Below, in pieces: positions 8,183-17,116 of a stretch of DNA of 64,000 nt (position 1 is its first letter; each line of letters starts with the position of its first letter). The stretch lies in NCBI RefSeq assembly GCF_033472595.1, contig NZ_CP137642.1:1721384-1785383 (forward strand). Direction: 5' to 3'. The position numbers and the translations under genes are program-made. Source of the stretch: Methanoculleus receptaculi (GTDB lineage: Archaea; Halobacteriota; Methanomicrobia; Methanomicrobiales; Methanoculleaceae). The notes under the pieces were generated by a model. The model was not told the origin of the DNA. It searched no databases and saw only the letters and a list, made by a program, of their open reading frames with translations.

Positions 8183-9358
8183 TTAATGGATTGGTGAGCG
8201 GGAACCGCCCCGCGAGAACGACTTCCAGGGGTATGGGACGGCAAGGAATAGCAGCACCGAGAGGACGATTGCAAGCGGGATCGTCACAAGCCCCACCTCA
8301 AGCGAGGTCAGATCGGAGATCAGGCCGGTGAGCGCAACGCCGAGTCCGCCCACACCGACAGAGAGACCGAGCATCAGCCCGGAGACCAGGCCGACGTTTG
8401 CAGGGGCGATCTCGTGCGCCATCGCCACGCTGACCGCAAACGTCGACCAGAGGGCGAACCCGAAGACCATCAGCGCGACGAGCGAGATCGCTCCGCCCGC
8501 CGTGAGGAAGACCAGGAACGGTGGGATGGCGGCCATGAGGCCGAGGATGGTGCAGTCCTTGCGGCCGTAGCGGTCAGAGAGCGAGCCCCCGACAACCTGG
8601 CCGACGACCCCGGATATCAGCATCCCCGAGACCAGGAGGTTCGCGGTCACGAGGTCGAACCCCCGCAGGGTGAGGACGGTTGGGAGGTAGGCAACAGACC
8701 CGAAGATTGCCCAGGCACGGAGACCCGAGGCCGCGACCATGAGCGCGATCGCCCGATAGGATGTCCGGGCAACCGGTGCGGCGGCGGGCCGGGCTCCCTC
8801 GCGGCGGTCGGGGGTGGGGAGGATGCGCCGCAGAACCGCCGACATCAGTATGCCGGGGACGGCCAGGACAACAAGCCCCGGCAACCCCATCAGCCCGACG
8901 ACCGCCCCGGCACAGATGGGGCCCAGCGCGTAACCGAGGTTCCCGCCGATCACAAAGTAGGAGGTGACCCGGCCGCGGACGGCGTCCCGGGTCAGGCGGC
9001 TGACCGTCCCCAAGGCGCTCGGGTGGAAGAGGGCGTGCCCGAACGCCGCGATGGTGACCGAGGCGATGATCAGGTAGTAGTTCCCGAGCAGACCGACGAA
9101 GGATATGAACGTCGCACTGATAAGGACCGTGATGCTGATATGGATGGCAAACCCCTTGTTGTCGTAGAGCCAGCCTGCAACCGGCTGCAGGAAAGACGAG
9201 GTCAGGTTGTAGACGGTGACTATCAGCCCTGCAAGGAGGAAGGAGTAGCCCTGCTCTGCGATCAGGAGAGGGAGGATTGCAGGGAGGACCGGCGAGTAGA
9301 GGTCGGTCACAAGATGGGCGGCGGAGAGCGCCCAGACCGGTTTTGTATCGGCAGCCAC
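8183..9358 (-). CDS. MFS transporter, fosmidomycin-resistance-like
   Basis: 391 residues with about twelve hydrophobic segments, an inner-membrane secondary carrier of the major facilitator superfamily. The N-terminus SAAHLVTDLYSPVLPAILPL resembles the Fsr subgroup (HxxxDxxxGxxPxLLPLL), and the loop after helix 2 reads GWLYDNKG. A second loop motif, GGSLSDRYGRKD, follows helix 8. It lies 24 nt upstream of the UbiB gene and 8 nt after the methyltransferase gene. The substrate cannot be deduced. Confidence 0.85.
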   Translation of the reverse strand: MAADTKPVWALSAAHLVTDLYSPVLPAILPLLIAEQGYSFLLAGLIVTVYNLTSSFLQPVAGWLYDNKGFAIHISITVLISATFISFVGLLGNYYLIIASVTIAAFGHALFHPSALGTVSRLTRDAVRGRVTSYFVIGGNLGYALGPICAGAVVGLMGLPGLVVLAVPGILMSAVLRRILPTPDRREGARPAAAPVARTSYRAIALMVAASGLRAWAIFGSVAYLPTVLTLRGFDLVTANLLVSGMLISGVVGQVVGGSLSDRYGRKDCTILGLMAAIPPFLVFLTAGGAISLVALMVFGFALWSTFAVSVAMAHEIAPANVGLVSGLMLGLSVGVGGLGVALTGLISDLTSLEVGLVTIPLAIVLSVLLFLAVPYPWKSFSRGGSRSPIH

Positions 9359-9366
9359 GGTTTAAC

Positions 9367-9981
9367 TCAGATCCTTCTTCTTAAATGTATGGCCTCAACC
9401 GTGATATCCATGCGGTCGCTGCGGTGATGGGCGAACGTCCGCCTCATTGGAAACCTGCAGCGGATCACCTCCACCACAACCGCCCGACCCTCCGTATACG
9501 CGGCCACAAACGCTGCCGACCCCTGGTTGAAGATGCCGTAGACCTCGCCGGCAATTTCAAGCGCCCTGTCGATGAACGGCCGGTCGGCATGAACCTTCTG
9601 CGCCCCAAACGGCGGGTTCATAACAACGGTATCGCAGGCAAACCGACCCCAGTCAAGACCACTGTCGCGTACGTCGGCCACAACGAACTCGATATCCAGG
9701 CCGAGCCGGTCGGCGTTCCGCCGGGCTGCGGCCACCGCTGCCGGGTCTATATCAAGACCTGTCACGGCCGACGCCCCGAGGAGCGCCGCGCCGCAGCCCA
9801 GGATCCCCGTTCCGCAGCCGAGGTCAACGACCCTCCTCCCCTCGATCGCCCCCTGCATGGCGGCGTGGTGGAGGAGACGGGCAGCCACCGGAGCCGGAGT
9901 CCCGTACTGCTCAAGCCGCGAGGTCGGCCGCTCGAACCCCTCCAGGCGTTCGAGTTCCATCTCGAGATGGCGCAGGTTCAT
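9367..9981 (-). CDS. METTL5-type N6-adenine methyltransferase
   Basis: 204 residues. The SAM-binding motif is DLGCGTGILGCGAALLGA, followed by TGLDIDPAAV, and the catalytic loop is NPPFGAQKVHADRPF; NPPF marks transfer to the exocyclic amine of adenine. The N-terminal LERLEGFERPTSRLEQYGTP is typical of METTL5 proteins, which methylate small-subunit rRNA in eukaryotes; an rRNA target here is inference. It overlaps dph2 by 4 nt, so translation is coupled with another translation-related gene. Confidence 0.85.
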   Translation of the reverse strand: MNLRHLEMELERLEGFERPTSRLEQYGTPAPVAARLLHHAAMQGAIEGRRVVDLGCGTGILGCGAALLGASAVTGLDIDPAAVAAARRNADRLGLDIEFVVADVRDSGLDWGRFACDTVVMNPPFGAQKVHADRPFIDRALEIAGEVYGIFNQGSAAFVAAYTEGRAVVVEVIRCRFPMRRTFAHHRSDRMDITVEAIHLRRRI

Positions 9982-10931
9982 GGCGCGAGATACTCGTCGA
10001 TTGTGTAATCGTCCAGCGATCGCGCGCCGCAGAGGATCTCAAACTCCGGCGGCGCCAGCACCGGGACGGGGAACCTGACCTGGTCATCGTAGGCAAGACG
10101 TGGGCATGCGGTGTTCACGTAGGCCTCAAACCCGAGATCGAGGAGAGCATCGGGCGAGACCTCGCGCATAACGACCAGGAACGCCTTCTCCGAGAGGCCG
10201 ACGAGCCGTCGGGCCAGGTCAAGCCGCCTCTGGCCGCTCCTGCTGCTGAGGATGATCCCGTAGTTTGCAGCGTCCCGCGCCTTCTCCATAAGAGCGGCGC
10301 GGCGCCGGACCAGCCGGTCGGCATCGACCACCCCTGCCTGGCCGGTGAAGGGGTCAAGCGCGACAACCCTGGCACGGGTCGAAAGCCGGATACCGATGGG
10401 GTGGAACACCCCCGTCCCGACAAACAGGATCTCGTCCGCCCCCGTCGCCCGTGCTGCCGCGAAGTTGCAGCCGAGCACCTGGCCCGGGACCGGTGTCCGG
10501 CCGTCCCCCGCGGCGACCACCGCCTCGACCCCATGCTCCCGGAGGAATGCCGCCACCCCGTCGAGCAGATGGACGTGCTGGATGGTGGTGACAAGACCGA
10601 TGCGGCGGGCTTTGAGGAGGGGAACAACACTCTCGAGCACGCTGAGATCGAAATCGATCCTAACTGGCTCGTAGACCACATCAGGACGCTCCTCCACCGG
10701 TGCGTGGCCGAAGTGGACCAGGACGTCGGCATACGCCAGGGCGTCGAGTGCGAGGTCGCAGCCGCCGTAACAGGCGTCCCCGCTGACGATCACCTCAAAC
10801 CCCGCATCCCGGAGCGCGGCAGATGTCCCCGGCGCCTCTCTGGCAAGTCCCGCGGGGAACTGGAGGGCGACCCTCCGGGCCCCGCGGCTGCGGAGTTGCT
10901 CGATGAGATCAGAGATAGGTATCAACAACAC
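9978..10931 (-). CDS. dph2: Diphthamide synthase Dph2
   Basis: 317 residues from the GTG at 10931. The frame is open further upstream, but those residues lie inside the hpt gene and do not match the family. Archaeal Dph2 is a noncanonical radical-SAM enzyme that transfers a 3-amino-3-carboxypropyl group to a His of elongation factor 2. The three cluster Cys are seen in GDACYGGCD, VLGCNFAAA and NTACPRLAYDD. LQFPAGL near the N-terminus and LDPFTGQ fit the family. It overlaps hpt by 23 nt and the methyltransferase gene by 4 nt. Confidence 0.92.
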   Translation of the reverse strand: MLLIPISDLIEQLRSRGARRVALQFPAGLAREAPGTSAALRDAGFEVIVSGDACYGGCDLALDALAYADVLVHFGHAPVEERPDVVYEPVRIDFDLSVLESVVPLLKARRIGLVTTIQHVHLLDGVAAFLREHGVEAVVAAGDGRTPVPGQVLGCNFAAARATGADEILFVGTGVFHPIGIRLSTRARVVALDPFTGQAGVVDADRLVRRRAALMEKARDAANYGIILSSRSGQRRLDLARRLVGLSEKAFLVVMREVSPDALLDLGFEAYVNTACPRLAYDDQVRFPVPVLAPPEFEILCGARSLDDYTIDEYLAP

Positions 10932-11460
10932 GCACCCGATCCGGGGATACCTCGACCCTGACCAGCATCTTGCACGGCCGGCCGATATCCGCATCGCCCC
11001 GGCCGATGACGACACAGACGTCGGCGATCCCGGCACCCACCTGCCCGAGAGCGCTGATGAGGGCGCGGAGCGTTCCCCCCGTGCTGCAGACGTCGTCGAT
11101 TAGCACAACCCGGTCGCCGGCGCCGACACCGTTCAGGTAGAGTTCCCCCTTCGAGTAGGCTGTGGTCTGGTGGACAGCGACCTCGCCGGGGAGACCGTAA
11201 GATCGTTTCCGGACGACCACCAGCGGAATATCGGTCATAAGCGAGAGGGTGACACCGATATGGATCCCCATCGCCTCGCAGACGACGATCTTGTCGACCC
11301 CCGATAGGTCAAGGACCCGCACCATGGTGCACCCGATCTCACGAAGGAGTGCGGGCTCAAGGAGCGGCACCCCGTCGGTGATCGGGTGGATGAAGTAGTT
11401 GTAGTCTCCCCGCTTCATGACGGGAGACGTCTCCAGAGAATGAATCAGCCGTTCAAGCAT
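10909..11460 (-). CDS. hpt: Archaeal hypoxanthine/guanine phosphoribosyltransferase
   Basis: 183 residues, matching the archaeal purine phosphoribosyltransferase family used for salvage of hypoxanthine and guanine with PRPP. The PRPP-binding motif is VVLIDDVCSTGGT; KIVVCEAMGIHIG and VVVRKRSYGLPGE are other conserved stretches. It overlaps mfnA by 8 nt upstream and dph2 by 23 nt downstream. The family is sometimes called adenine phosphoribosyltransferase; base preference cannot be read from the sequence. Confidence 0.88.
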   Translation of the reverse strand: MLERLIHSLETSPVMKRGDYNYFIHPITDGVPLLEPALLREIGCTMVRVLDLSGVDKIVVCEAMGIHIGVTLSLMTDIPLVVVRKRSYGLPGEVAVHQTTAYSKGELYLNGVGAGDRVVLIDDVCSTGGTLRALISALGQVGAGIADVCVVIGRGDADIGRPCKMLVRVEVSPDRVRVVDTYL

Positions 11461-12550
11461 TCATATCACACATATCTGCCAGAAACTCTTCGACAACGTC
11501 GCGTGTGACGTGGGGCATGCAGACTATCCTCATGTGGCCCTGCCGGGTCATTGAGACCCGCCAGCCGGGTGGTGCACGCTCGCAGCGGAAAGTCGCGACG
11601 TTGACGTCCGGGGTCACGGCCCGGGGGCAGCCGAGCGTCTCCATCCCCTCGATCAGGCGCCGGCAGTTCTCCATGCACCCCGAGACCACGGCCTTCATCC
11701 CGTCCCTCCCCATGTACTCAAGGACGGCGACCGCCGCGGCCACAGGAGCGCCAGGCCGGGTGCCGGCAAGGGTGAACTCCCGCTTCACCGTGAGGTAGGG
11801 GGTATCCACGCTGAGGCGCGAGAACCAGTCCGGGTCGCGAACCAGGAGACAGCCTGCCGGGATGGTGCTCATCCCCATCTTGTGGGGGTCGACGGATATC
11901 GAGGAGACGCCGGGGAGCCGAAAGTCAAACGGGATCGGCCGGTCCAGGAACGGGGCGACCATCCCGCCAAACGCCGCATCGACGTGGAGGAAGATGTCCC
12001 GGTCAAGGGCGATCTCCGAGAGGCGGGCGATGGGGTCGATCATGCCGTATTCGGTCGTCCCTACGACACCGACGAGGGCAACGGTGTTTGCGTCGATCAG
12101 GTCTTCGGCCATCTCGACGTTCATCCGGAACTCAGGGTCGAGCGGCACCGTCCGTGCCTCAACTCCGAGCATGTCGCAGGCCTTTGTAAACGAGAAGTGG
12201 CCCGATGCCGGCATCACGACGTTGGGGGAGTTCACCGGTTTGAGTTTCTTTGCTATCCGGAGTGCCTGGATGTTCGACTCCGTCCCGCCGCTCGTAGCGT
12301 ATCCCCCGGCATCCGGGCGGTGCATCAGAGTTCCGAGCCGCTCGACGAGAAGATCCTCAAGCGCGGATGTCCCGGGGAAGAGGCCGGGGTCGCCCAGGTT
12401 CGTCTCGATGAAGATCATGTGCGCCCGCACCGCAACAGGGTGGGGCGGTGTGCACATCGAGCTCAGGATACTCCGGTAGCCAAGGTCATCCTGCCGCTTT
12501 GATGAGAGAAAGGAGAATAGTTCCTCCTCCGGGCACCCAACATCACGCAT
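11453..12550 (-). CDS. mfnA: L-tyrosine decarboxylase MfnA
   Basis: 365 residues from the ATG at 12550, which overlaps ppsA by 8 nt; a longer frame to 12661 lies inside ppsA and lacks family residues. MfnA is a PLP enzyme that makes tyramine for methanofuran, and in some archaea makes beta-alanine from aspartate for coenzyme A. The PLP lysine lies in SVDPHKMGMSTIPAG; SGGTESNIQALRIA and HVDAAFGG are other cofactor-site motifs. mfnB lies 12 kb away. The neighbourhood mixes cofactor, translation and carbon metabolism genes. Confidence 0.92.
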   Translation of the reverse strand: MRDVGCPEEELFSFLSSKRQDDLGYRSILSSMCTPPHPVAVRAHMIFIETNLGDPGLFPGTSALEDLLVERLGTLMHRPDAGGYATSGGTESNIQALRIAKKLKPVNSPNVVMPASGHFSFTKACDMLGVEARTVPLDPEFRMNVEMAEDLIDANTVALVGVVGTTEYGMIDPIARLSEIALDRDIFLHVDAAFGGMVAPFLDRPIPFDFRLPGVSSISVDPHKMGMSTIPAGCLLVRDPDWFSRLSVDTPYLTVKREFTLAGTRPGAPVAAAVAVLEYMGRDGMKAVVSGCMENCRRLIEGMETLGCPRAVTPDVNVATFRCERAPPGWRVSMTRQGHMRIVCMPHVTRDVVEEFLADMCDMNA

Positions 12551-14840
12551 TTCTTCTCGCTGCTTCAAGGAGGATCTGTTTCTCTTTACGCGCAACGGCC
12601 TCACGGATCCGCCGGACAGCATCGATGTTCGCCGAGACGCTTGATATTCCGTGCTCGACAAGCCAGGTGACCATACGGGGGTCTGAACCTGCCTGACCGC
12701 AGATGGAGCACTCGACCCCGTGCCTGCGGCAGGCGCTGATGGCGTAGTCGATCAGCCGGAGGACAGCGGGGTGTTCCGGCTGGTACATCTCAGCGACGTG
12801 CTCGTTGTTCCGGTCGATGGCCAGGGTGTATTGTATGAGGTCATTCGTCCCGAACGAGGCGAACCTGATCCCGGCCCTGATGAAGTCCTCGATGAGGACA
12901 ACGCTGCTCGGGATCTCGATCATTATTCCGAGTGTGACGTTGTCCACATCGACCCCCAGGTCCTTCATAATCGCCCTGGCGCGGGTGAACTCGTCGGGGT
13001 GGTTTACCATCGGAAACATCACGCCAAGGTTGTCATACCCGGCGGCCCAGAGGCGCTTGAAGGCCTCCACCTGGAGACCGAACTGGTCGGGGGACTCCAG
13101 GTCGCGGCGGATGCCGCGCCAGCCAAGCATCGGATTGTGCTCGATGGGTTCCTCCTCGCCGCCCTCCATGTTCCTGAACTCGTCGGTCGGGGCATCAAGC
13201 GTCCTGACCCAGACGGGTTTTCCGGGGAACGCGTCGAGAACGGTCTTGATGCCGGTGTAGAGTTCAGTGATAAACTCTTCCTCGGCACCGTGTTCGATGT
13301 ACCAGGAGGGTGTCTTGCCAAGCCCCAGGATGAGGTGCTCTATACGGAGGAGACCTACACCGTCCGCACCCGTGGCAGCTGCACGCGCTGCGGCCTCCGG
13401 CAGGGAGACGTTCACCTTCACCAGGGTGCCGGTGATGATGGGGGCTGCTGCGGCCGTCGCCGGTGCGGCCCTGGATACTGCCGGCGGCTCTACCGCTCCC
13501 TCGTAGACCAGACCCTTCTCGCCGTCGACGGTGACCATCTGTCCGTTCTTCAGGGTCTTTGTTGCCTTCTTCGTCCCCACAATCGCCGGGGTTCCGAGTT
13601 CCCGGCTCACAATCGCCGCGTGACAGGTCATGCCACCCTCGTCCGTGATGATGGCGTTGACACGCCGCATCGCGGGCACCATGTCGGGGTTGGTCATGGT
13701 GGTGACAAGGATGTCACCCTCTTTGACGGCGCTGGTGTCCTTGACGTCATGCACTATCACTACCTGGCCGCTCGCGACCCCCGGTGAGGCGCCCTGGCCC
13801 TGCAGGATCACGGCGCCGAGAGAGCCGCTCTTCTTCCCTGTTTCGGTGGTGCGTCTTACCCCCGGCTGCTTGATCGTTGTTATCGGCCGTGACTGGAGGA
13901 TGTAGATCTCATCGCCGACGATCGCCCACTCGATATCCTGCGGGACACCGTAGTGGTCTTCGGCGATCTTGCCGAGCATCGCAAGCCGTGCCACCTCCTC
14001 GTCAGAGAGGACGGGGGCGAGCCGTTTCTCGGCCGGCGTCTTGATGGTCTTTGTGCCGTGCTGGCCGTCAGGCACGATCATGATATCCTTCTCTGCGATC
14101 AGGCGGTCGACCACACGCTCCGTGCGAAGGTCAAAGACGTAGTTGTCGGGAGAGACGCTGCCGGAGACGACGGCCTCGCCAAGCCCCCACGAGGCCTCGA
14201 TGATAGTCAGGGGCTCCCCGGTGACCGGGTGGGAGGTGAACATGACCCCGGCCTTCTCTGACCGGATGAGTTCCTGGACAACGACGGCGATGTTCACGCT
14301 GCGATCGTCGAATCCCTGTTTTGCGCGGTAGTAAATGGCACGCGCGCCATAAAGCGACACCCAGCACCGCTGGACGGCGTCAAGGAGTGCTTCCTCACCG
14401 ACGATGTTCAGGAAGGTCTCCTGCTGGCCGGCAAAACTGGCGTCCGGGAGGTCCTCGGCGGTGGCGCTCGACCGGACGGCGACGACCGTCTCCCCCCCGT
14501 CCATCCTGGCGTAGGCGCCAGCAATCTCCTGGCGGATGTAGTCGGGCATCGCGGCGTTCAGGACGATATCCTGCACCTCTCGCGATACAGATTCCAGCGC
14601 AGCGGTGTCATCGACGTCCAGACGCTCCAGCCTGCGAAAGATCTCGTCCTCGATCCCGGTCTCCACAAGAAACCTGCGGAACGCCTGAGCGGTCACCACA
14701 AAAGCCCGGGGCACCGGCAGACCGATGGCTGCCATCTCACCCAGTGAAGCCCCTTTCCCCCCCACGGAGATTATGTCTTCCTTTTTGATCTCTTCAAGCC
14801 ACAGAACGTTGGGCATTTCCTTCATGCTCGCACCACACAT
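12543..14840 (-). CDS. ppsA: Phosphoenolpyruvate synthase PpsA
   Basis: 765 residues; the enzyme converts pyruvate to PEP using ATP, giving AMP and phosphate, the entry to gluconeogenesis in methanogens. In order: N-terminal nucleotide-binding domain (VGGKGASLGEM; VAVRSSATAEDLPDASFAGQ), central phospho-His domain with GGMTCHAAIVSREL, and a C-terminal PEP-binding barrel with SFGTNDLIQYTL. The Cys loop reads CSICGQAGSDP where many homologs have CGEAPSD. An in-frame ATG at 14825 is an alternative start. A likely TATA box (CTTTTATGC, 14860-14868 read on the minus strand) would place transcription start very near 14840, so the mRNA may be almost leaderless. ppsA heads the minus-strand run down to the UbiB gene. 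Confidence 0.95.
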   Translation of the reverse strand: MCGASMKEMPNVLWLEEIKKEDIISVGGKGASLGEMAAIGLPVPRAFVVTAQAFRRFLVETGIEDEIFRRLERLDVDDTAALESVSREVQDIVLNAAMPDYIRQEIAGAYARMDGGETVVAVRSSATAEDLPDASFAGQQETFLNIVGEEALLDAVQRCWVSLYGARAIYYRAKQGFDDRSVNIAVVVQELIRSEKAGVMFTSHPVTGEPLTIIEASWGLGEAVVSGSVSPDNYVFDLRTERVVDRLIAEKDIMIVPDGQHGTKTIKTPAEKRLAPVLSDEEVARLAMLGKIAEDHYGVPQDIEWAIVGDEIYILQSRPITTIKQPGVRRTTETGKKSGSLGAVILQGQGASPGVASGQVVIVHDVKDTSAVKEGDILVTTMTNPDMVPAMRRVNAIITDEGGMTCHAAIVSRELGTPAIVGTKKATKTLKNGQMVTVDGEKGLVYEGAVEPPAVSRAAPATAAAAPIITGTLVKVNVSLPEAAARAAATGADGVGLLRIEHLILGLGKTPSWYIEHGAEEEFITELYTGIKTVLDAFPGKPVWVRTLDAPTDEFRNMEGGEEEPIEHNPMLGWRGIRRDLESPDQFGLQVEAFKRLWAAGYDNLGVMFPMVNHPDEFTRARAIMKDLGVDVDNVTLGIMIEIPSSVVLIEDFIRAGIRFASFGTNDLIQYTLAIDRNNEHVAEMYQPEHPAVLRLIDYAISACRRHGVECSICGQAGSDPRMVTWLVEHGISSVSANIDAVRRIREAVARKEKQILLEAARRNA

Positions 14841-14919
14841 ATACTTCTCACCATTGCATAAAAGATTTAGGAGGAAAAAGCATCAAGACATATGATGTTG
14901 AACTAGTATGGGTTGAACC

Positions 14920-16503
14920 GTGAGATATAGGGTACTGGTCAGCGATCCGCTGGCAGAGGAAGGGCTTGATACCCTGAAAGAGTTTTGTGATCTGGATATC
15001 AAAACGGGGCTGACTGAGGATCAACTCGTCGATATCATCGGTGATTACGATGCCCTGCTGGTGCGCTCGGGGACAGAGGTTACGGCACGGGTTATCGAGG
15101 CGGGGAAGAGGCTCAAGTTTATCGGTCGCGCCGGTGCCGGGGTGGACAATATTGATACCGAGGCGGCGACCCGGAAGGGTATCATAGTCGCGAACGCTCC
15201 TGAAGGAAACACCCTGGCGGCCACCGAGCACACGATGGCGATGATGCTTGCTCTCGCGCGGAATATACCGCAGGCGAACGCTTCGGTTAAGAAGGGCGAG
15301 TGGAAGCGCTCGAAGTTCATGGGCGTCGAACTGAACGAGAAGGTCCTGGGTATCGTGGGGTTCGGGCGCATAGGCCGTGAGGTGGCGAAACGTGCGCAGG
15401 CGATGGAGATGAAGTGCATCGCTTACGATCCTTTCATCAGCAGCGAGCGGGCTGCAAGCCTTGGTGTGGAGATGGTGACGCTGGAGGACCTCTTCAGGAG
15501 AGCGGACGTCATCACCGTACATACCCCGCTTATAAAGGAGACGCACCACATGATCAACGCCGGGGCGATCGCGACGATGAAGGACGGTGTCCGGCTGGTC
15601 AACTGCGCCCGCGGCGGTATCGTCGATGAGAAGGCTCTCGCGGACGGGATTGCAAGCGGAAAGGTTGCCGGTGCTGCGCTGGACGTCTTCGAGAGCGAGC
15701 CGCCGACGGATTCGCCGGTGATCGGTCTTGAGCAGGTGATCGTCACGCCGCATCTAGGGGCAAGCACGGTCGAGGCGCAGAAGAACGTCGCCATCTCGAT
15801 CGCAAACCAGTGTATCAGCGTCCTCTCGGGCGGCTCTGCGAAGTACGTGGTGAACGCTCCGGTTGTGCCGATGGAGCAGCAGGCGCTGATAGAGCCCTAC
15901 GCGAGGCTTGCGCAGAAGATGGGCAGGCTTCTCATCCAGCTCATCGAGGGCAGGCTTGAGGCGATCGATGTCACCTACGGCGGCGAGGCTGCAAACCTGC
16001 CGAACACGAAGTTCATCACGCGGATGATCCTGAAAGGGATGCTTGACCCGATCCTGCAGGTGCCGGTAAACCTGGTGAACGCGGAGTTTGTGGCGAAGGA
16101 GCGGGGTATCCGGTTGAGCGAGACCACCACGGAAGAAGCGCAGGGGTTCAGGAACATCATCACCATAACGGCGAGGACTGACAGGATGACCGAGACGGTT
16201 AGCGGGAGCGTCTCGAGCCCGAACCGGGCGCGGATCGTGAGCATCGGGGGCTACATGACCGATCTGACGCCGACGGGGCACGTGGTCATCTCGCGCCACA
16301 CGGATAAGCCGGGCGTCATCGGGAAGGTCGCGACGATCCTTGGCCGGACGAACGTGAACATCGCCGGGATGCAGGTCGGCCGCCACAGGCCGGGTGAAGA
16401 GGCGCTGATGGTTCTGACCGTCGATTCCCCGGTGCCGCCTGAGGCGATGGAGGAGATCAAGCGGGTCGATGGGATCCATACGGCAAAGTACGCGGAGATC
16501 TGA
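14920..16503 (+). CDS. serA: D-3-phosphoglycerate dehydrogenase SerA
   Basis: 527 residues from a GTG start, the long form with substrate-, NAD-, intervening and ACT domains. It catalyses the first step of serine synthesis. The NAD motif is GIVGFGRIGREVAKRA, the substrate-site Arg lies in NCARGGIVDEKAL, and the catalytic His in VTPHLGAS. The C-terminal ACT domain (VVISRHTDKPGVIGKVATIL) normally allows serine feedback. It is divergent from ppsA with 79 nt between. No better start lies upstream: RYRVLVSDPLAEEG is the normal N-terminus. Confidence 0.96.
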   Translation: MRYRVLVSDPLAEEGLDTLKEFCDLDIKTGLTEDQLVDIIGDYDALLVRSGTEVTARVIEAGKRLKFIGRAGAGVDNIDTEAATRKGIIVANAPEGNTLAATEHTMAMMLALARNIPQANASVKKGEWKRSKFMGVELNEKVLGIVGFGRIGREVAKRAQAMEMKCIAYDPFISSERAASLGVEMVTLEDLFRRADVITVHTPLIKETHHMINAGAIATMKDGVRLVNCARGGIVDEKALADGIASGKVAGAALDVFESEPPTDSPVIGLEQVIVTPHLGASTVEAQKNVAISIANQCISVLSGGSAKYVVNAPVVPMEQQALIEPYARLAQKMGRLLIQLIEGRLEAIDVTYGGEAANLPNTKFITRMILKGMLDPILQVPVNLVNAEFVAKERGIRLSETTTEEAQGFRNIITITARTDRMTETVSGSVSSPNRARIVSIGGYMTDLTPTGHVVISRHTDKPGVIGKVATILGRTNVNIAGMQVGRHRPGEEALMVLTVDSPVPPEAMEEIKRVDGIHTAKYAEI

Positions 16504-16563
16504 GCGCGCCGGGATCCCTCTCAGCCCTCCCTTCTAAGGGGCGATTTTGAGCCGGGCGAATGG

Positions 16564-16570
16564 TTTTATA
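16564..16570 (+). promoter_or_regulatory. TATA box of tRNA-Val
   Basis: TTTTATA about 38 nt upstream of the mature tRNA 5' end. Archaeal TATA boxes sit 26-27 nt before the start of transcription, so a leader of about ten bases removed by RNase P is expected. Confidence 0.55.
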
Positions 16571-16607
16571 CCAAAAGAACCAACCTTGTTAATCGTCAGG
16601 CTGATGC

Positions 16608-16681
16608 GGGCTCGTGGTCTAGGTGGTTATGACGTCGCCTTGACATGGCGGAGGTCCTGAGTTCGAATCTCAGCGAGCCCA
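16608..16681 (+). tRNA. tRNA-Val (anticodon GAC)
   Basis: The cloverleaf folds fully: acceptor arms GGGCTCG (16608-16614) and CGAGCCC (16674-16680) with discriminator A, a five-pair anticodon stem with loop TTGACAT (anticodon GAC at 16642-16644), and a T arm containing GTTCGAATC. No intron is seen, and CCA is not encoded. Confidence 0.95.
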
Positions 16682-17116
16682 TCACTCCTTCTGGAACTGA
16701 AAACCTGGTTTTCAGGCTTTTTGCACGCTGCTGGTTTCGGCGGCGTCAACGATTCTGACGTGTGAACTCGCCTCTTTTCCCCGGTAATGACGCGCGGGGG
16801 GGCAACCGCTTCACCTATGCAATCAGCCGCTCGCGATAATCTTATTTCGTCAGCCACCACCGGCGTCGGAGTGGGCCGTGGGGAGTGCGTGGCGATTGAA
16901 CCGGTGGGAAGCCTGGCCAGGATGGAGAAGAGATTAGAGGGAGGGTTACGTGAGGCCGCAAGAGAGGGCCTCCGCCCTGGAAGTGTATCCATGAAGAATC
17001 GCCCTGTCCGGGGCAGAGCCTGAAACCACCGGTTTTATATCTTTCTGCTGCTCAACCTCCGGCTGAGAACATATTCTTATACAATTTTTTACAGAACCTA
17101 CTGCACGGGGAGTGGG
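16682..17116. other. Gap between tRNA-Val and the K+ channel gene
   Basis: 435 nt without a convincing gene. Just after the tRNA an inverted repeat (GAAAACCTGGTTTTC, 16698-16712) may form a small hairpin. The A/T-rich run at 17065-17095 (TATTCTTATACAATTTTTT) is the probable promoter of the downstream channel gene. Confidence 0.5.
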
